A stretch of 64,000 bases of DNA, from positions 241,559 to 305,558 of the forward strand of contig NZ_JAKFYR010000006.1 in the NCBI RefSeq assembly GCF_022554085.1, written 5' to 3'. Position numbers and translations under genes: made by a program. Source of the stretch: Rhodococcus sp. CH91. Its GTDB lineage: Bacteria; Actinomycetota; Actinomycetes; Mycobacteriales; Mycobacteriaceae. Below are positions 9,401 to 18,281 of this stretch, in pieces; position 1 is the first letter of the stretch; each line of letters opens with the position of its first letter. The notes beneath the pieces were generated by a model. It made no database searches. It saw only the letters and a list, made by a program, of their open reading frames with translations, and was not told the origin of the DNA.

Positions 9401-10062
9401 GCGCGGCGATTCGCGGTCTCCACCGCGTCGGGCCTGCGCAGGTACAGGGGAACGAGAGGCTCGGGCTCGGCGCCCGTACGCAACGCCTCGGCGGCGACGG
9501 CCACCAGCCCCGCAGGCGACGGGGTGTACACGTCCACCGCGGGAAGATCGAACAGCGACGTGTGCGCCGGCGAACCCGCCACCCGCACCGACGGCTCCGC
9601 AGGAAGATCGGCCGGCTTGCGTACCTCGGGTCCTTCCACACGGTGGCCCCCGGCATAACGTGCCCAGTAGATCTCGCGGCGCCGGGCATCGGTCACCACG
9701 AGCAGATCACCGTCCGCGCCGTGGAGACGACGGACGTCGGCCGCGATCGCGTCGAGGCTGCAGACACCGTGCACGGGGAGTGCGAGTGCATCACCGAAGG
9801 CGGCAGCGGTGGCCATTCCCACCCGAAGGCCGGTGAACGGGCCCGGGCCGATCCCGACGACGATCGCGTCGAGATCCGAGGGCTCTGCGCCGGCTTCGGC
9901 GAGGCATTCGAGGATCTGCGGCGTCAGGACTTCGGCGTGGGCTCTCGGATTGTCGGTGACGCGCGCGGCGAGCACCTCGGGCCGGGAGTCGTGACCGCGG
10001 TCGAGACGGACGACTCCCGAGGTCACGGCGGGGGTGGCGGTATCGACGGCGAGCACGAGCAC
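9397..10062 (-). CDS. tsaB: t6A biosynthesis protein TsaB
   Basis: 221 residues from a GTG at 10062 (LVLAVDTATPAVTSGVV). It is a catalytically degenerate TsaD paralog that scaffolds the TsaB-TsaD-TsaE complex. VVGIGPGPFTGLRVGMATA is the diagnostic family segment. The frame stays open upstream to 10386, but that part overlaps tsaE and is low-complexity, so it is not coding. A second GTG two codons in (10056) is possible. It lies 94 bp downstream of tsaE and overlaps rimI by four bases. Confidence 0.92.
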   Translation of the reverse strand: MLVLAVDTATPAVTSGVVRLDRGHDSRPEVLAARVTDNPRAHAEVLTPQILECLAEAGAEPSDLDAIVVGIGPGPFTGLRVGMATAAAFGDALALPVHGVCSLDAIAADVRRLHGADGDLLVVTDARRREIYWARYAGGHRVEGPEVRKPADLPAEPSVRVAGSPAHTSLFDLPAVDVYTPSPAGLVAVAAEALRTGAEPEPLVPLYLRRPDAVETANRRA

Positions 10063-10156
10063 GATGTACCAGCTTACTCCGCCCGACCCGCTCGACTGTC
10101 GCGCGGTGACCGAACCCACCGGGAAGCCATGCTTTCCGAGGCGGATCGCGGGTGGG

Positions 10157-10615
10157 TCAGCCCACCCACTCCCAGTCCGCGCGCCGGATGTCGGTACCCG
10201 GATCCCTCCGGAGCCTGACCCGCAGATGCCGCTCGGCGAGCTGTTCGACGAGGCCGCCTCCCCACTCCACCACCACGACGGTGTCGGTGAGATCGGTGTC
10301 GAGGTCGAGCGCGTCGAGTTCGTCGAGAGCGTCCGGCCCGTCACCGAGGCGGTACGCGTCGACGTGAACGAGGCCCACCGGCTCACGACCTTCCGGGTTA
10401 CCGGGACGGTGTTCGCGGGCGATGACGAAGGTCGGCGACGTCACGCGTCCCTCCACACCGAGACCGGCAGCGATTCCCCGGGTCAGCGCGGTCTTACCCG
10501 CCCCCAGAGGACCGTCGAGAACCACCAGGTCCCCCGCACGCAGGTTCTCCGCGAGCCGTCGGCCGAACGCCTCGGTGTCCTCCACGGTCGTCAGTTCGAT
10601 GCTCTGCTCACCCAA
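10157..10615 (-). CDS. tsaE: t6A biosynthesis ATPase TsaE
   Basis: 152-residue P-loop protein needed for turnover of the t6A enzyme. Walker A is GPLGAGKTAL, the TSPTFV switch segment follows, then HVDAYRL and VVVEWGGGL typical of YjeE/TsaE. There is no ATG near the N-terminus. The best start is TTG at 10615, which overlaps the end of the upstream hydrolase by 8 bp; a rare start plus overlap suggests translational coupling. It sits with tsaB and tsaD. Confidence 0.9.
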   Translation of the reverse strand: MGEQSIELTTVEDTEAFGRRLAENLRAGDLVVLDGPLGAGKTALTRGIAAGLGVEGRVTSPTFVIAREHRPGNPEGREPVGLVHVDAYRLGDGPDALDELDALDLDTDLTDTVVVVEWGGGLVEQLAERHLRVRLRRDPGTDIRRADWEWVG

Positions 10616-11666
10616 TTGCGATCTGCCTTCCGGACATTCCGTGAGCGGAACCGCGCCGGATCAGGCGATCGATCGCACGGTCCACGACCTCGGGAAACTC
10701 CAACTGCACCAGATGCCCGGCGCCACGCACCCGCTTGAGCTCGACGTCGGGCAGTTCCTTCGCGAGCGCCTCCGAACTCGCGTAGGGGATCACCATGTCG
10801 GCGTCGCCCGAGAGCACCAGGACGGGAACCGTGCCCAGGACGGGCAGCGCCGCGGACTCGTCGTGCAGTTCGAGAGTCCGGAGGTAGTTCACGATGGTCA
10901 GCACCGACGTCTCGTCGAGCATCCGATCGGACAGCTGCACCAGGCGAGGGCTGACCACCGTGCCGTACGAGGCGGCACGCAGGATCGGGGTGACGATCGC
11001 ACGCGCCGCGCCCCGGGCGAACTGAACGAATCCCGGAGCGGTACGGGCTGCATATCGGAAAGCGTCGAGCACCGGATTCTCGAGATTACGTCCGATACCC
11101 GTCTTGCTCAGACCTGCCGCGGTGGTCGCGAGGAGTCCCACCCCGACGATGCGTTCTCCGAACAGTTCGGGTCGCTGAGAGGCGAGGGCGATCGCGGTCA
11201 TACCACCCATCGAGTGGCCCACGACGACCACCGGGCCGTGCGGCGCGACCTCGTCGATCACCCGGCCCAGGTCGCGGCCCAACTGGGCGATGGTGCACTG
11301 CGATGCGCCCGAGAAACCGGATTCGCCGTGGCCGCGCTGGTCGTAGAAGACGGCGCGCACCTCGCGCCCCCACTGTTCCTGCAGATGCCGGTACTGCAGA
11401 TGCCAGGACTGCATCCGCAGGCAGTAGCCGTGGACGAAGACGACGGTGAGCGGAGCCAGGGACGAGCCGCTCTCGCGCACGACGAGCCGGACATCGTCCT
11501 CGGTGGTGACGATGCGGTGCGGCAACCGGAGGATCTCCTCGAAGTCCTCGTCCTGATAGATCTCGTGGGCGGGCATGCCGGCGGTCTTGACCGCGTACAG
11601 CCCCGCCGAAGAGGCGAGAGTTGCGAGGCTCGATCCCAACAGCCCCATTCTGCTCACGAGGGACAT
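10608..11666 (-). CDS. Alpha/beta hydrolase inserted between alr and tsaE
   Basis: About 352 residues from the ATG at 11666, which has GGGAG 9 bases upstream. An N-terminal hydrophobic stretch (GLLGSSLATLASSAGLYAV) could anchor it. The fold is a canonical alpha/beta hydrolase: oxyanion region FVHGYCLRMQSW, FYDQRGHGES, nucleophile elbow GHSMGG, acid near LVLSGDADMVIP and His in GAGHLVQLEFP. The substrate is unknown; the family includes lipases, esterases and C-C hydrolases. It begins 4 bp after alr and overlaps tsaE, so it is co-transcribed with them. Confidence 0.85.
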   Translation of the reverse strand: MSLVSRMGLLGSSLATLASSAGLYAVKTAGMPAHEIYQDEDFEEILRLPHRIVTTEDDVRLVVRESGSSLAPLTVVFVHGYCLRMQSWHLQYRHLQEQWGREVRAVFYDQRGHGESGFSGASQCTIAQLGRDLGRVIDEVAPHGPVVVVGHSMGGMTAIALASQRPELFGERIVGVGLLATTAAGLSKTGIGRNLENPVLDAFRYAARTAPGFVQFARGAARAIVTPILRAASYGTVVSPRLVQLSDRMLDETSVLTIVNYLRTLELHDESAALPVLGTVPVLVLSGDADMVIPYASSEALAKELPDVELKRVRGAGHLVQLEFPEVVDRAIDRLIRRGSAHGMSGRQIAIG

Positions 11667-11670
11667 GACG

Positions 11671-12843
11671 TCACGCTCCCTTCGCCCCGACATAACTCCG
11701 GACGGTCCGGCCGCCGATACCGGTGACGATCTCGTAGTTGATCGTGCCGAGCTCGTCCGCCCACTCCTGGGCCAGCGGTTCACCGCGACGCCCGTCTCCG
11801 AAGAACAACGCCTCGTCGCCCTCTTCTACTCCGCCCCCCTCGGGACCGAGGTCGACGACGACCTGATCCATGCACACCCGGCCGATCTGCGGGCACCGGC
11901 GTCCACCCAGCTGCACTTCGATACGGCCGCTGAGATTGCGGCGGATTCCGTCCGCATATCCCATCGGCAGCAGCGCCACCGTCGTGTCCTCGGGAGCGAT
12001 CCAGGTGTGCCCGTAGGACACACCGCCTCCCGCCTCGACCTTCTTCACCAGCACCACCCTCGCCCGCACGGTCATCACCGGCCGGAAACCCATATCTCCG
12101 CGTTCCGGGATCGGTGTCAGTCCGTACATCGCGATTCCGGGCCGAACCATGTCGAATCGCAGGTCGGGGCGGGTGACCGTGGCTGCAGAGTTCGCCAGGT
12201 GCACCACCTCGGGGGTCAGCGACCGGCGGCGCAGATCGGCGACGGCCTCCGTCAGCCGGTCACGTTGTTCGGTGTTGCCCGGGTGATCCGGTTCGTCGCC
12301 GTGGGCCAGATGCGAGAACGCACCGCGCAGCCGTACCGAGCCTTCGGCGCGGGCGCGACCGAGGTCGCGCATCATGTCGTCCCACTCGTCGACGGCCACA
12401 CCGTTGCGGTGCAGTCCGGTGTCGACCTTGATCGTGACCGTCGCGGTGACCCCGACGCGCCGGGCGGCCTCGACGACCGAAGCGAGATGTCTCGGCGAGG
12501 AAAGTCCGAGTTCGACCCCGGCTTCGATCGCAGGACCGAAATTCGCATCGGCGGTGTGCAGCCACGACAGGATCGGCGCCTCGATACCCGCGGCGCGCAG
12601 TTCGAGGGCCTCGTCGAGTGTGGTCACACCCAGTTCGCGGGCACCGGCGGCGAGGGCGGCCCGCGCGACGGGGACGGCGCCGTGGTTGTAGGCGTCGGCC
12701 TTGACGACGGCCATGACCGCAGCGGGACCCGCGTGCTCACGCAACGCTCGTACGTTCTCCGCGACGGCGTCGAGATCGATCACCGCTTCTGCTTGAGGCT
12801 GGTCGGTACGTGCAAGTTGCGAGGTGCGTCGGGTCGTGGTCAC
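11671..12843 (-). CDS. alr: Alanine racemase
   Basis: 390 residues from the GTG at 12843 (TTTRRTSQLARTDQ). PLP enzyme converting L-Ala to D-Ala for peptidoglycan. The PLP lysine is K48 in AVVKADAYNHG; the catalytic Tyr is in SYGHTW of the C-terminal domain. SHLAHGDE, RPGIAMYGL and GRVCMDQ are typical. The open frame extends further upstream but overlaps the 3' end of nnr in low-quality sequence, so I place the start at 12843, close to the 384-residue mycobacterial enzyme. The alpha/beta hydrolase and tsaE follow closely. Confidence 0.95.
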   Translation of the reverse strand: MTTTRRTSQLARTDQPQAEAVIDLDAVAENVRALREHAGPAAVMAVVKADAYNHGAVPVARAALAAGARELGVTTLDEALELRAAGIEAPILSWLHTADANFGPAIEAGVELGLSSPRHLASVVEAARRVGVTATVTIKVDTGLHRNGVAVDEWDDMMRDLGRARAEGSVRLRGAFSHLAHGDEPDHPGNTEQRDRLTEAVADLRRRSLTPEVVHLANSAATVTRPDLRFDMVRPGIAMYGLTPIPERGDMGFRPVMTVRARVVLVKKVEAGGGVSYGHTWIAPEDTTVALLPMGYADGIRRNLSGRIEVQLGGRRCPQIGRVCMDQVVVDLGPEGGGVEEGDEALFFGDGRRGEPLAQEWADELGTINYEIVTGIGGRTVRSYVGAKGA

Positions 12844-12901
12844 GTCTCTCGATCCTGCCACTGCACCCACCGGCTCCGACGGCACGTCCCCGTGTGCCAG
12901 G

Positions 12902-14368
12902 TCACGATTCGGGAATGTGGGTGCGCAGCAGGCGAATCGCATCGCCGATCCGGGACAGGAGCCCGCTCGCCGAGATCGGAGCCGCGCCGGTACCCGCACC
13001 GCCGGCGCCGGCCGGCCGGTGGGCGGCGAGGTTCGCGGCGAGGGCGTGCGCCCGCGCCCCGGCGGATGCCGCGAGGTCCACCGGCATGCCCGCCGACAGG
13101 AGCGCCCCGATCATGCCTGCGAGCACGTCGCCGGATCCGGCCGTCGACGCCCACGATCCGGCCGCGTCGTTGACGAAGACGCACCCGTCCGGCCGGGCCA
13201 CGAGAGTCGCGCGGCCCTTGAGGAGCACGTGCACTCCCCACTCGGCCGCGAGGGACCGTACCGCCGCGAGCCGGTCCGGTTCCGGACGCCGCCCGGCCAG
13301 GCGCGCGAACTCACCGGCGTGCGGAGTGAGCAGAGTGGGGGCCGTGCGCCCCCGTACCAGGCCGGGTTCCCGGGCGAGCAATGTGAGTCCGTCCGCATCC
13401 ACCAGCACCGGAAGGTCGGTGGCGAGAATCTCGCGGAGTGCCGCGAGGGCTTCGTCGTCGGTACCGGCGCCGGGGCCCACGACCCATGCCTGCACCCGCC
13501 CGGTCTCGGCGACCGACCGCGACGTCACTGTCTCGGGGAAACGCGCAAGTACGTCCGGTGCGCCGGAACCGACGTACCGCACCATGCCGGAGGTCGCCGC
13601 CACGGCAGCGCCCGTGCACAGCACCCCGGCACCGGGATATCCGGCGCTGCCGGCGCGGATACCGACGACTCCCTGGCTGTACTTGTCGTCGTCGGGACCG
13701 GGAACAGGCCAGATCGCCCCGATCTCGGACGTTTCGGCCGCGACCAGTCGCGCCTCGGGAAGGTCGAGTCCGATGTCGACGAATTCCACGCGTCCGCAAC
13801 TCGCCGGAGCGAGCGCATGCACCGGCTTGTACGCGCCGAACGCCACCGTCACCGCGGCGGTCACCGCCGGTCCGTCGATCGCTCCGGTATCGGGGTCGAC
13901 ACCACTCGGGGTGTCGACCGCGATGATCGGCGCGCAGATCGCGTCCACCAGAGCAGCCGCGGCGGGTCGCAGCGGCCCTCGCCCGGAGATGCCCACGATG
14001 CCGTCGAGCACGAGGTCGGGACTACCGAGACGGTCGGTGGTCGCCGGCACAGCGCGTCCCCCGGCCGCCCGGAGCGCGCGCAGACCCGCGGCGTGCGCCC
14101 TGTCGGGGTCGAGCAGCAGTGCCGTGACGGACACCCCCCGCCGGCGCAGCAGCGCTCCCGCCCACAGGGCATCGCCGCCGTTGTCACCCGAACCGACGAG
14201 CAGGCTCACCCGGCGTCCGGCGACACCGCCCGTGCGTTCCCGCAGTTCTGCGGCCGCGACCTGCGCGAGCCCGTAGGCCGCGCGACGCATGAGCGTGCCC
14301 TCGGGAAGGGACGCGAGCAGTGGCGCCTCGGCCGCGCGCACCGCATCGGACGGGTGGTAACTGCGCAT
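12902..14368 (-). CDS. nnr: Bifunctional NAD(P)H-hydrate epimerase/dehydratase
   Basis: 488 residues; repairs damaged NADHX/NADPHX. The N-terminal YjeF_N epimerase half has LLVGSGDNGGDALWAGALL and PIIAVDTPSGVDPDTG. The C-terminal YjeF_C dehydratase half (ribokinase-like, ADP-dependent) has GPGAGTDDEA, VLVDADGLTLLA, LTPHAGEFARL and AGSGDVLAG. The fused order matches Rv3433c. The ATG at 14368 has GGAGGGA just upstream. It lies 28 bp after glmS and 58 bp before alr, so glmS-nnr-alr-hydrolase-tsaE may share transcription. Confidence 0.95.
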   Translation of the reverse strand: MRSYHPSDAVRAAEAPLLASLPEGTLMRRAAYGLAQVAAAELRERTGGVAGRRVSLLVGSGDNGGDALWAGALLRRRGVSVTALLLDPDRAHAAGLRALRAAGGRAVPATTDRLGSPDLVLDGIVGISGRGPLRPAAAALVDAICAPIIAVDTPSGVDPDTGAIDGPAVTAAVTVAFGAYKPVHALAPASCGRVEFVDIGLDLPEARLVAAETSEIGAIWPVPGPDDDKYSQGVVGIRAGSAGYPGAGVLCTGAAVAATSGMVRYVGSGAPDVLARFPETVTSRSVAETGRVQAWVVGPGAGTDDEALAALREILATDLPVLVDADGLTLLAREPGLVRGRTAPTLLTPHAGEFARLAGRRPEPDRLAAVRSLAAEWGVHVLLKGRATLVARPDGCVFVNDAAGSWASTAGSGDVLAGMIGALLSAGMPVDLAASAGARAHALAANLAAHRPAGAGGAGTGAAPISASGLLSRIGDAIRLLRTHIPES

Positions 14369-14396
14369 CGTCCCTCCTGCAGCGACGAGCCGTCCG

Positions 14397-16262
14397 TTAT
14401 TCGACGGTGACGGACTTGGCGAGATTGCGGGGCTTGTCGACGTCGTAACCGCGGGACTGGGCCACCTCGGCGGCGAAGACCTGCAGCGGCACCGTCGACA
14501 GCAGCGGCTGCAGCAGCGACGGCGCGGAGGGGATCTCGAACAGGTGGTCGGCGAAGGGGCGGACGGTCTCGTCGCCCTCCTCGGCGATGACGACGGTCAC
14601 CGCACCGCGCGCCTGGATCTCGCGGATGTTGCTGAGCAGCTTGCTGTGCAGCACCGCGCGGCCCTTCGGCGAAGGCATGACCACGATGACCGGCAGTCCG
14701 TCCTCGATCAACGCGATCGGACCGTGCTTGAGCTCACCGGCGGCGAAGCCCTCGGCGTGCATGTACGCCAGTTCCTTGAGTTTGAGCGCCCCCTCGAGCG
14801 CGACCGGATACCCCACATGGCGGCCCAGGAACAGCACGGCGGGCGAATCCGACAGCTCACGGGCGAGCGCACGGACCGGATCCATCCCGGTCAGCAACTC
14901 GGCGATCTTCTCCGGCATCGCCGCCAGATCCTGGTACTCGCGGGCCACCTCGTCCGGATACTTGGTGCCGCGTGCCTGCGCCAGGGCCAGGCCGACGAGA
15001 TAGTTCGCGGCCATCTGCGCCAGGAACGCCTTCGTCGAGGCCACCCCGATCTCCGGGCCGGTACGCGTGTAGAGCACCGCGTCGGCTTCCCGCGGGATCT
15101 GCGCACCGTTGGTGTTGCACACCGCCAGCACCCGCGCCTTCTGATCCTTGGCGTGCCGCACCGCTTCGAGGGTGTCGGCGGTCTCCCCCGACTGCGAGAT
15201 CGCGACGACCAGCGTCGAACGGTCCAGCACCGGATCGCGGTAGCGGAACTCGGAGGCCAGCTCGACCTCCACCGGCAGCCGGGTCCAGTGCTCGATGGCG
15301 TACTTGGCGACCAGCCCGGAGTGGTACGAGCTGCCGCACGCGACGACGAACACCTTGTCGATGTCGCGCAGTTCCTGATCCGACAGGCGCTGCTCGTCGA
15401 GCACGATGCGCCCGTCGACGAAGTGCCCGCGCAGGGTGTCGGCGACCGCGGCCGGCTGCTCCTCGATCTCCTTGAGCATGAAGTAGTCGTGGCCGCCCTT
15501 CTCCGCGGCGGCCAGATCCCAGTCGATGGTGAACGGGCGGGTGTCCACCTCGCTGTTGCCGTCGAAGTCGGTGACGGTGTAGCTGTCCTCGGTGATGACC
15601 ACGACCTGGTCCTGACCGAGCTCGACCGCCTCGCGGGTGAACTCGATGAACGCCGCCACATCGGACGCGATGAACATCTCACCGTCGCCGACGCCGACGA
15701 CCAGCGGAGTGGACCGGCGTGCCGCGACGATCGTGCCGGGATGATCGGCGTGCGCGAAGACCAGCGTGAAAGCCCCTTCGAGCCGACGCAGCACACTGCG
15801 CGCGCTGTCGACGAAGTTGCCCGCGGTCGGCCCTTCCTCATAGGCACGGGCGACCAGGTGCACCGCGACCTCGGTATCGGTGTCGCTGGCCAGTTCCACA
15901 CCCGACTTCTCGAGTTCTTCCCGCAGCGGCGCGAAGTTCTCGATGATGCCGTTGTGCACGACCGCGACCTTCCCGCTCGCGTCGCGATGCGGATGCGCGT
16001 TGCGGTCGGTGGGACGACCGTGGGTGGCCCATCGGGTGTGGCCCATCCCCGCGGTACCGGTGAAGTGTTCCTCACCGATCTCGTCGAGTTCGGCCTCCAG
16101 GTTGCTCAGCCGTCCCGCCTTACGCTCGACGGCCAGACCGCCCTGCCCGTCAAGGATGGCGATGCCCGCCGAGTCGTAACCCCGGTACTCCATCCGCCGC
16201 AGCGCCTCCACCACGACGTCGAGAGCACGACGGTGCCCGACATACCCCACGATTCCGCACAT
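14397..16262 (-). CDS. glmS: Glutamine-fructose-6-phosphate aminotransferase GlmS
   Basis: 621 residues; makes glucosamine-6-phosphate from fructose-6-phosphate and glutamine, the first step to UDP-GlcNAc. The N-terminus MCGIVGYVGHR places the catalytic Cys immediately after the removed Met. GHTRWATHG and the glutaminase core follow, then two SIS domains (for example VVACGSSYHSGLVAKY and ISQSGETADTLEA), ending PRNLAKSVTVE. The ATG at 16262 is fixed by the Cys; the open frame upstream is not coding. No glmS ribozyme is evident in the 127 bp upstream. glmM, the next pathway enzyme, is 2.5 kb away. Confidence 0.97.
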   Translation of the reverse strand: MCGIVGYVGHRRALDVVVEALRRMEYRGYDSAGIAILDGQGGLAVERKAGRLSNLEAELDEIGEEHFTGTAGMGHTRWATHGRPTDRNAHPHRDASGKVAVVHNGIIENFAPLREELEKSGVELASDTDTEVAVHLVARAYEEGPTAGNFVDSARSVLRRLEGAFTLVFAHADHPGTIVAARRSTPLVVGVGDGEMFIASDVAAFIEFTREAVELGQDQVVVITEDSYTVTDFDGNSEVDTRPFTIDWDLAAAEKGGHDYFMLKEIEEQPAAVADTLRGHFVDGRIVLDEQRLSDQELRDIDKVFVVACGSSYHSGLVAKYAIEHWTRLPVEVELASEFRYRDPVLDRSTLVVAISQSGETADTLEAVRHAKDQKARVLAVCNTNGAQIPREADAVLYTRTGPEIGVASTKAFLAQMAANYLVGLALAQARGTKYPDEVAREYQDLAAMPEKIAELLTGMDPVRALARELSDSPAVLFLGRHVGYPVALEGALKLKELAYMHAEGFAAGELKHGPIALIEDGLPVIVVMPSPKGRAVLHSKLLSNIREIQARGAVTVVIAEEGDETVRPFADHLFEIPSAPSLLQPLLSTVPLQVFAAEVAQSRGYDVDKPRNLAKSVTVE

Positions 16263-16389
16263 GACTAGCAGGGTACTGGTCTCCCCTGGGTGGGGAACAA
16301 CGCGCCGGTGACGGCTTCGCGCCTGCGGAGGCACGCCGTCCGGTACACACCGGCCCCGGTCGGCGGCACCATCCGCTAACGTTCACGCC

Positions 16390-17238
16390 GTGGCGGCGAA
16401 CCCCAAGAAACTGGCTCAGGAACTCTCCCGGCGCGGCCCGCACACTGTGCTGCGCGGCGACCTGGCTCTCGCCGGTCAGCCGGGTGTGGTCTACACCCCG
16501 GCCGAAGGCTTCGACCTGCCTGCGGTGGCATTCGGGCACGGCTGGCTCACCGGCGTCACCAAGTACACGAAGCTGTTCGAGCATCTGGCGTCCTGGGGCA
16601 TCGTGGTCGGGGCACCGAGCACCGAGCGCGGGCCGATGCCCTCGGCGGTGGGCCTGTCGACCGACCTGCTGACCACCCTCGACATCTGCACCGGTGTGCG
16701 GCTCGGCACAGGCCGGATCAGCGTGCATCCCTCGAAGCTCGCGCTGGTGGGGCACGGCTCGGGTGCGGGTGCGGCGGTCCTCGCCGCTGCACGGCGTGAG
16801 GTCGCGGCGGTCGCTCCGCTGTTTCCCTCCCCCGTTTCCCCTCCGGCCTCCGAGGCGGCCGCCCGCGTCCGGGCGCCGGGTCTCGTGCTCGTGGGCGAGA
16901 AGAGCATCGGTTCGATGACCAGCGACGCCGTCGCGGTGGCCCGGGCATGGGCCGGCGACGACCTGCAGTTGCGCGTGATCGACAAGGCGAACGACGAAGG
17001 GCTCGCCGAAGGGCGCCGCCTGCTCGGTGCCCTCGGCGTCGGTGGTCCCGAGCGGCGCACGCAGGAACGCACCCGGGCACTGCTCACCGGCTTCCTGTTG
17101 CACCGCCTGACCGGCGACAAGACGTATGCGATGTTCTCCGATCCCGCCACCGAGCTGCCCGGTTCCACGGTGATCCCCGATCCCGACATCGTCGACCGCG
17201 ATCTCGGCACCCAGGTGAACCTGCTCCTCGGACGCTGA
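16390..17238 (+). CDS. Alpha/beta hydrolase family protein (Rv3438-like)
   Basis: 282 residues starting at GTG 16390. The fold resembles dienelactone-hydrolase/chlorophyllase-like proteins: PAVAFGHGWLTGV near the oxyanion region, nucleophile elbow VGHGSGAGAAVL with Ser, and APGLVLVGEKSIGSM where the acid would sit. The C-terminal part after about 200 is helical and less typical, and I cannot place the catalytic His. There is no signal peptide, so it is cytosolic. It diverges from glmS as Rv3438 does from its glmS. Substrate unknown. Confidence 0.75.
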   Translation: MAANPKKLAQELSRRGPHTVLRGDLALAGQPGVVYTPAEGFDLPAVAFGHGWLTGVTKYTKLFEHLASWGIVVGAPSTERGPMPSAVGLSTDLLTTLDICTGVRLGTGRISVHPSKLALVGHGSGAGAAVLAAARREVAAVAPLFPSPVSPPASEAAARVRAPGLVLVGEKSIGSMTSDAVAVARAWAGDDLQLRVIDKANDEGLAEGRRLLGALGVGGPERRTQERTRALLTGFLLHRLTGDKTYAMFSDPATELPGSTVIPDPDIVDRDLGTQVNLLLGR

Positions 17239-17261
17239 CGCCCGCCGGATCACACGCCGCG

Positions 17262-18281
17262 TCAGAGCGGTCCGGCTTCCTCGAGCACAACACTGTCGCC
17301 CACGGCCTTCTCGTCCGGCGGGTGGTGGCCCCCGGACCCTTCGCCGCCCTCGGGCGTCTTCCCGTCTCCGGAGGTGGGCCCCCGTCTCCGCTCGGCCGGC
17401 CGGGCACCGGGAAGCGTCATGGGGCCGCCCCCTGCCGGTACGTCGCCCCCTGCCGGTACGTCGTGCCGACCCTCGTCCTTCGTCCCCGCAGCCGGCTCCC
17501 CCACTGCCTCGGCGGACGGGCCGGTGGCCGGGGTGCCGGCCGCGCCCTCCGCATGTTCGACGGCTCGTTCCGTAGCCGCCGACAGGACCGTGAGCGTCTC
17601 CGCGATGCGACGGCCGGCATCCTCACACGCCCGGAGCACCAGGTCGAGAGCACCTTCCACGACGGGTGCCAGCCGTTGCTCGAGCCACTTCCGGCATGCG
17701 GCGGCCGGATCGCCCGTCGTCGCATCGCCGGACTCGTCCGCGAACCAGTGCGCCGCCTCCTCCGGTGTCGGCCCGCGGGCACCGCCGTTCGCTCCCGCGA
17801 GGATGGTCGCGATGTCGTCCGTGGTGCGACCGTCCACGGTGCGGCCTTCGAACTCGCCGACGACGCGGGCTTTCTCCCGCAGTGCCTCTGCCACCCCGGT
17901 GGCGGCGGAGTCCAGGGATGCCGCGACATCGACGAGCACCGCGCACAGCGCGGTTCCGCGGGCGATGGTAAACGCCAGGTCCGAGCGCGCGCTCTCGGCC
18001 GCGGATCCGTCCCATGCCCCGTCGAGGCGCGTCAGGAGCCGGCGATGGTCGTCGATGCGACGGCTCAGGGAGTCGGCGAGCGCGCGAGAGGTGTGCGCAT
18101 CGTCGGAGAGGGCGGACAGCGCGATCGCGCGTTCCGCGTCGTATCGCGCCCGCAGGTCCGCCGCGGTGATCTCGGTCGCGAGTCCGAGCGCATGCAGGAT
18201 CGGCAGGTGGTCGGTGAGATGGGCGAGGCCGGTGGCCCCCGCGTCGAGGATGCTGCCGGCATCCTCGGGAGGGATTCTCAC
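17262..18281 (-). CDS. WDG-containing helical protein with disordered tail; candidate type VII secretion substrate (Rv3439c-like)
   Basis: 339 residues from the GTG at 18281, which overlaps the upstream stop as GTGA. Residues 1-210 are predicted helical and Ala/Leu/Arg-rich, with LDGAWDGSAAESARSDL at 86-102; W90-D91-G92 is a WXG-type turn between helices as in ESX proteins. From about 265 it is low-complexity (Gly, Pro, Glu, Thr), including a tandem DVPAGG duplication from an 18-bp repeat at about 17429-17463. It is positionally equivalent to M. tuberculosis Rv3439c. It has no signal peptide or enzyme motif. Export through the nearby ESX-4 is inference, supported by the YxxxE partner upstream. 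Confidence 0.6.
   Translation of the reverse strand: MRIPPEDAGSILDAGATGLAHLTDHLPILHALGLATEITAADLRARYDAERAIALSALSDDAHTSRALADSLSRRIDDHRRLLTRLDGAWDGSAAESARSDLAFTIARGTALCAVLVDVAASLDSAATGVAEALREKARVVGEFEGRTVDGRTTDDIATILAGANGGARGPTPEEAAHWFADESGDATTGDPAAACRKWLEQRLAPVVEGALDLVLRACEDAGRRIAETLTVLSAATERAVEHAEGAAGTPATGPSAEAVGEPAAGTKDEGRHDVPAGGDVPAGGGPMTLPGARPAERRRGPTSGDGKTPEGGEGSGGHHPPDEKAVGDSVVLEEAGPL

Noticed and set aside
14544..16268. A 574-codon plus-strand open frame opposite glmS
   Set aside because: Antisense of glmS; no recognisable domain and no ribosome-binding site.
16263..16389. Possible glmS ribozyme/riboswitch upstream of glmS
   Set aside because: The glmS ribozyme is a firmicute element, and no matching structure is seen in these 127 bp.
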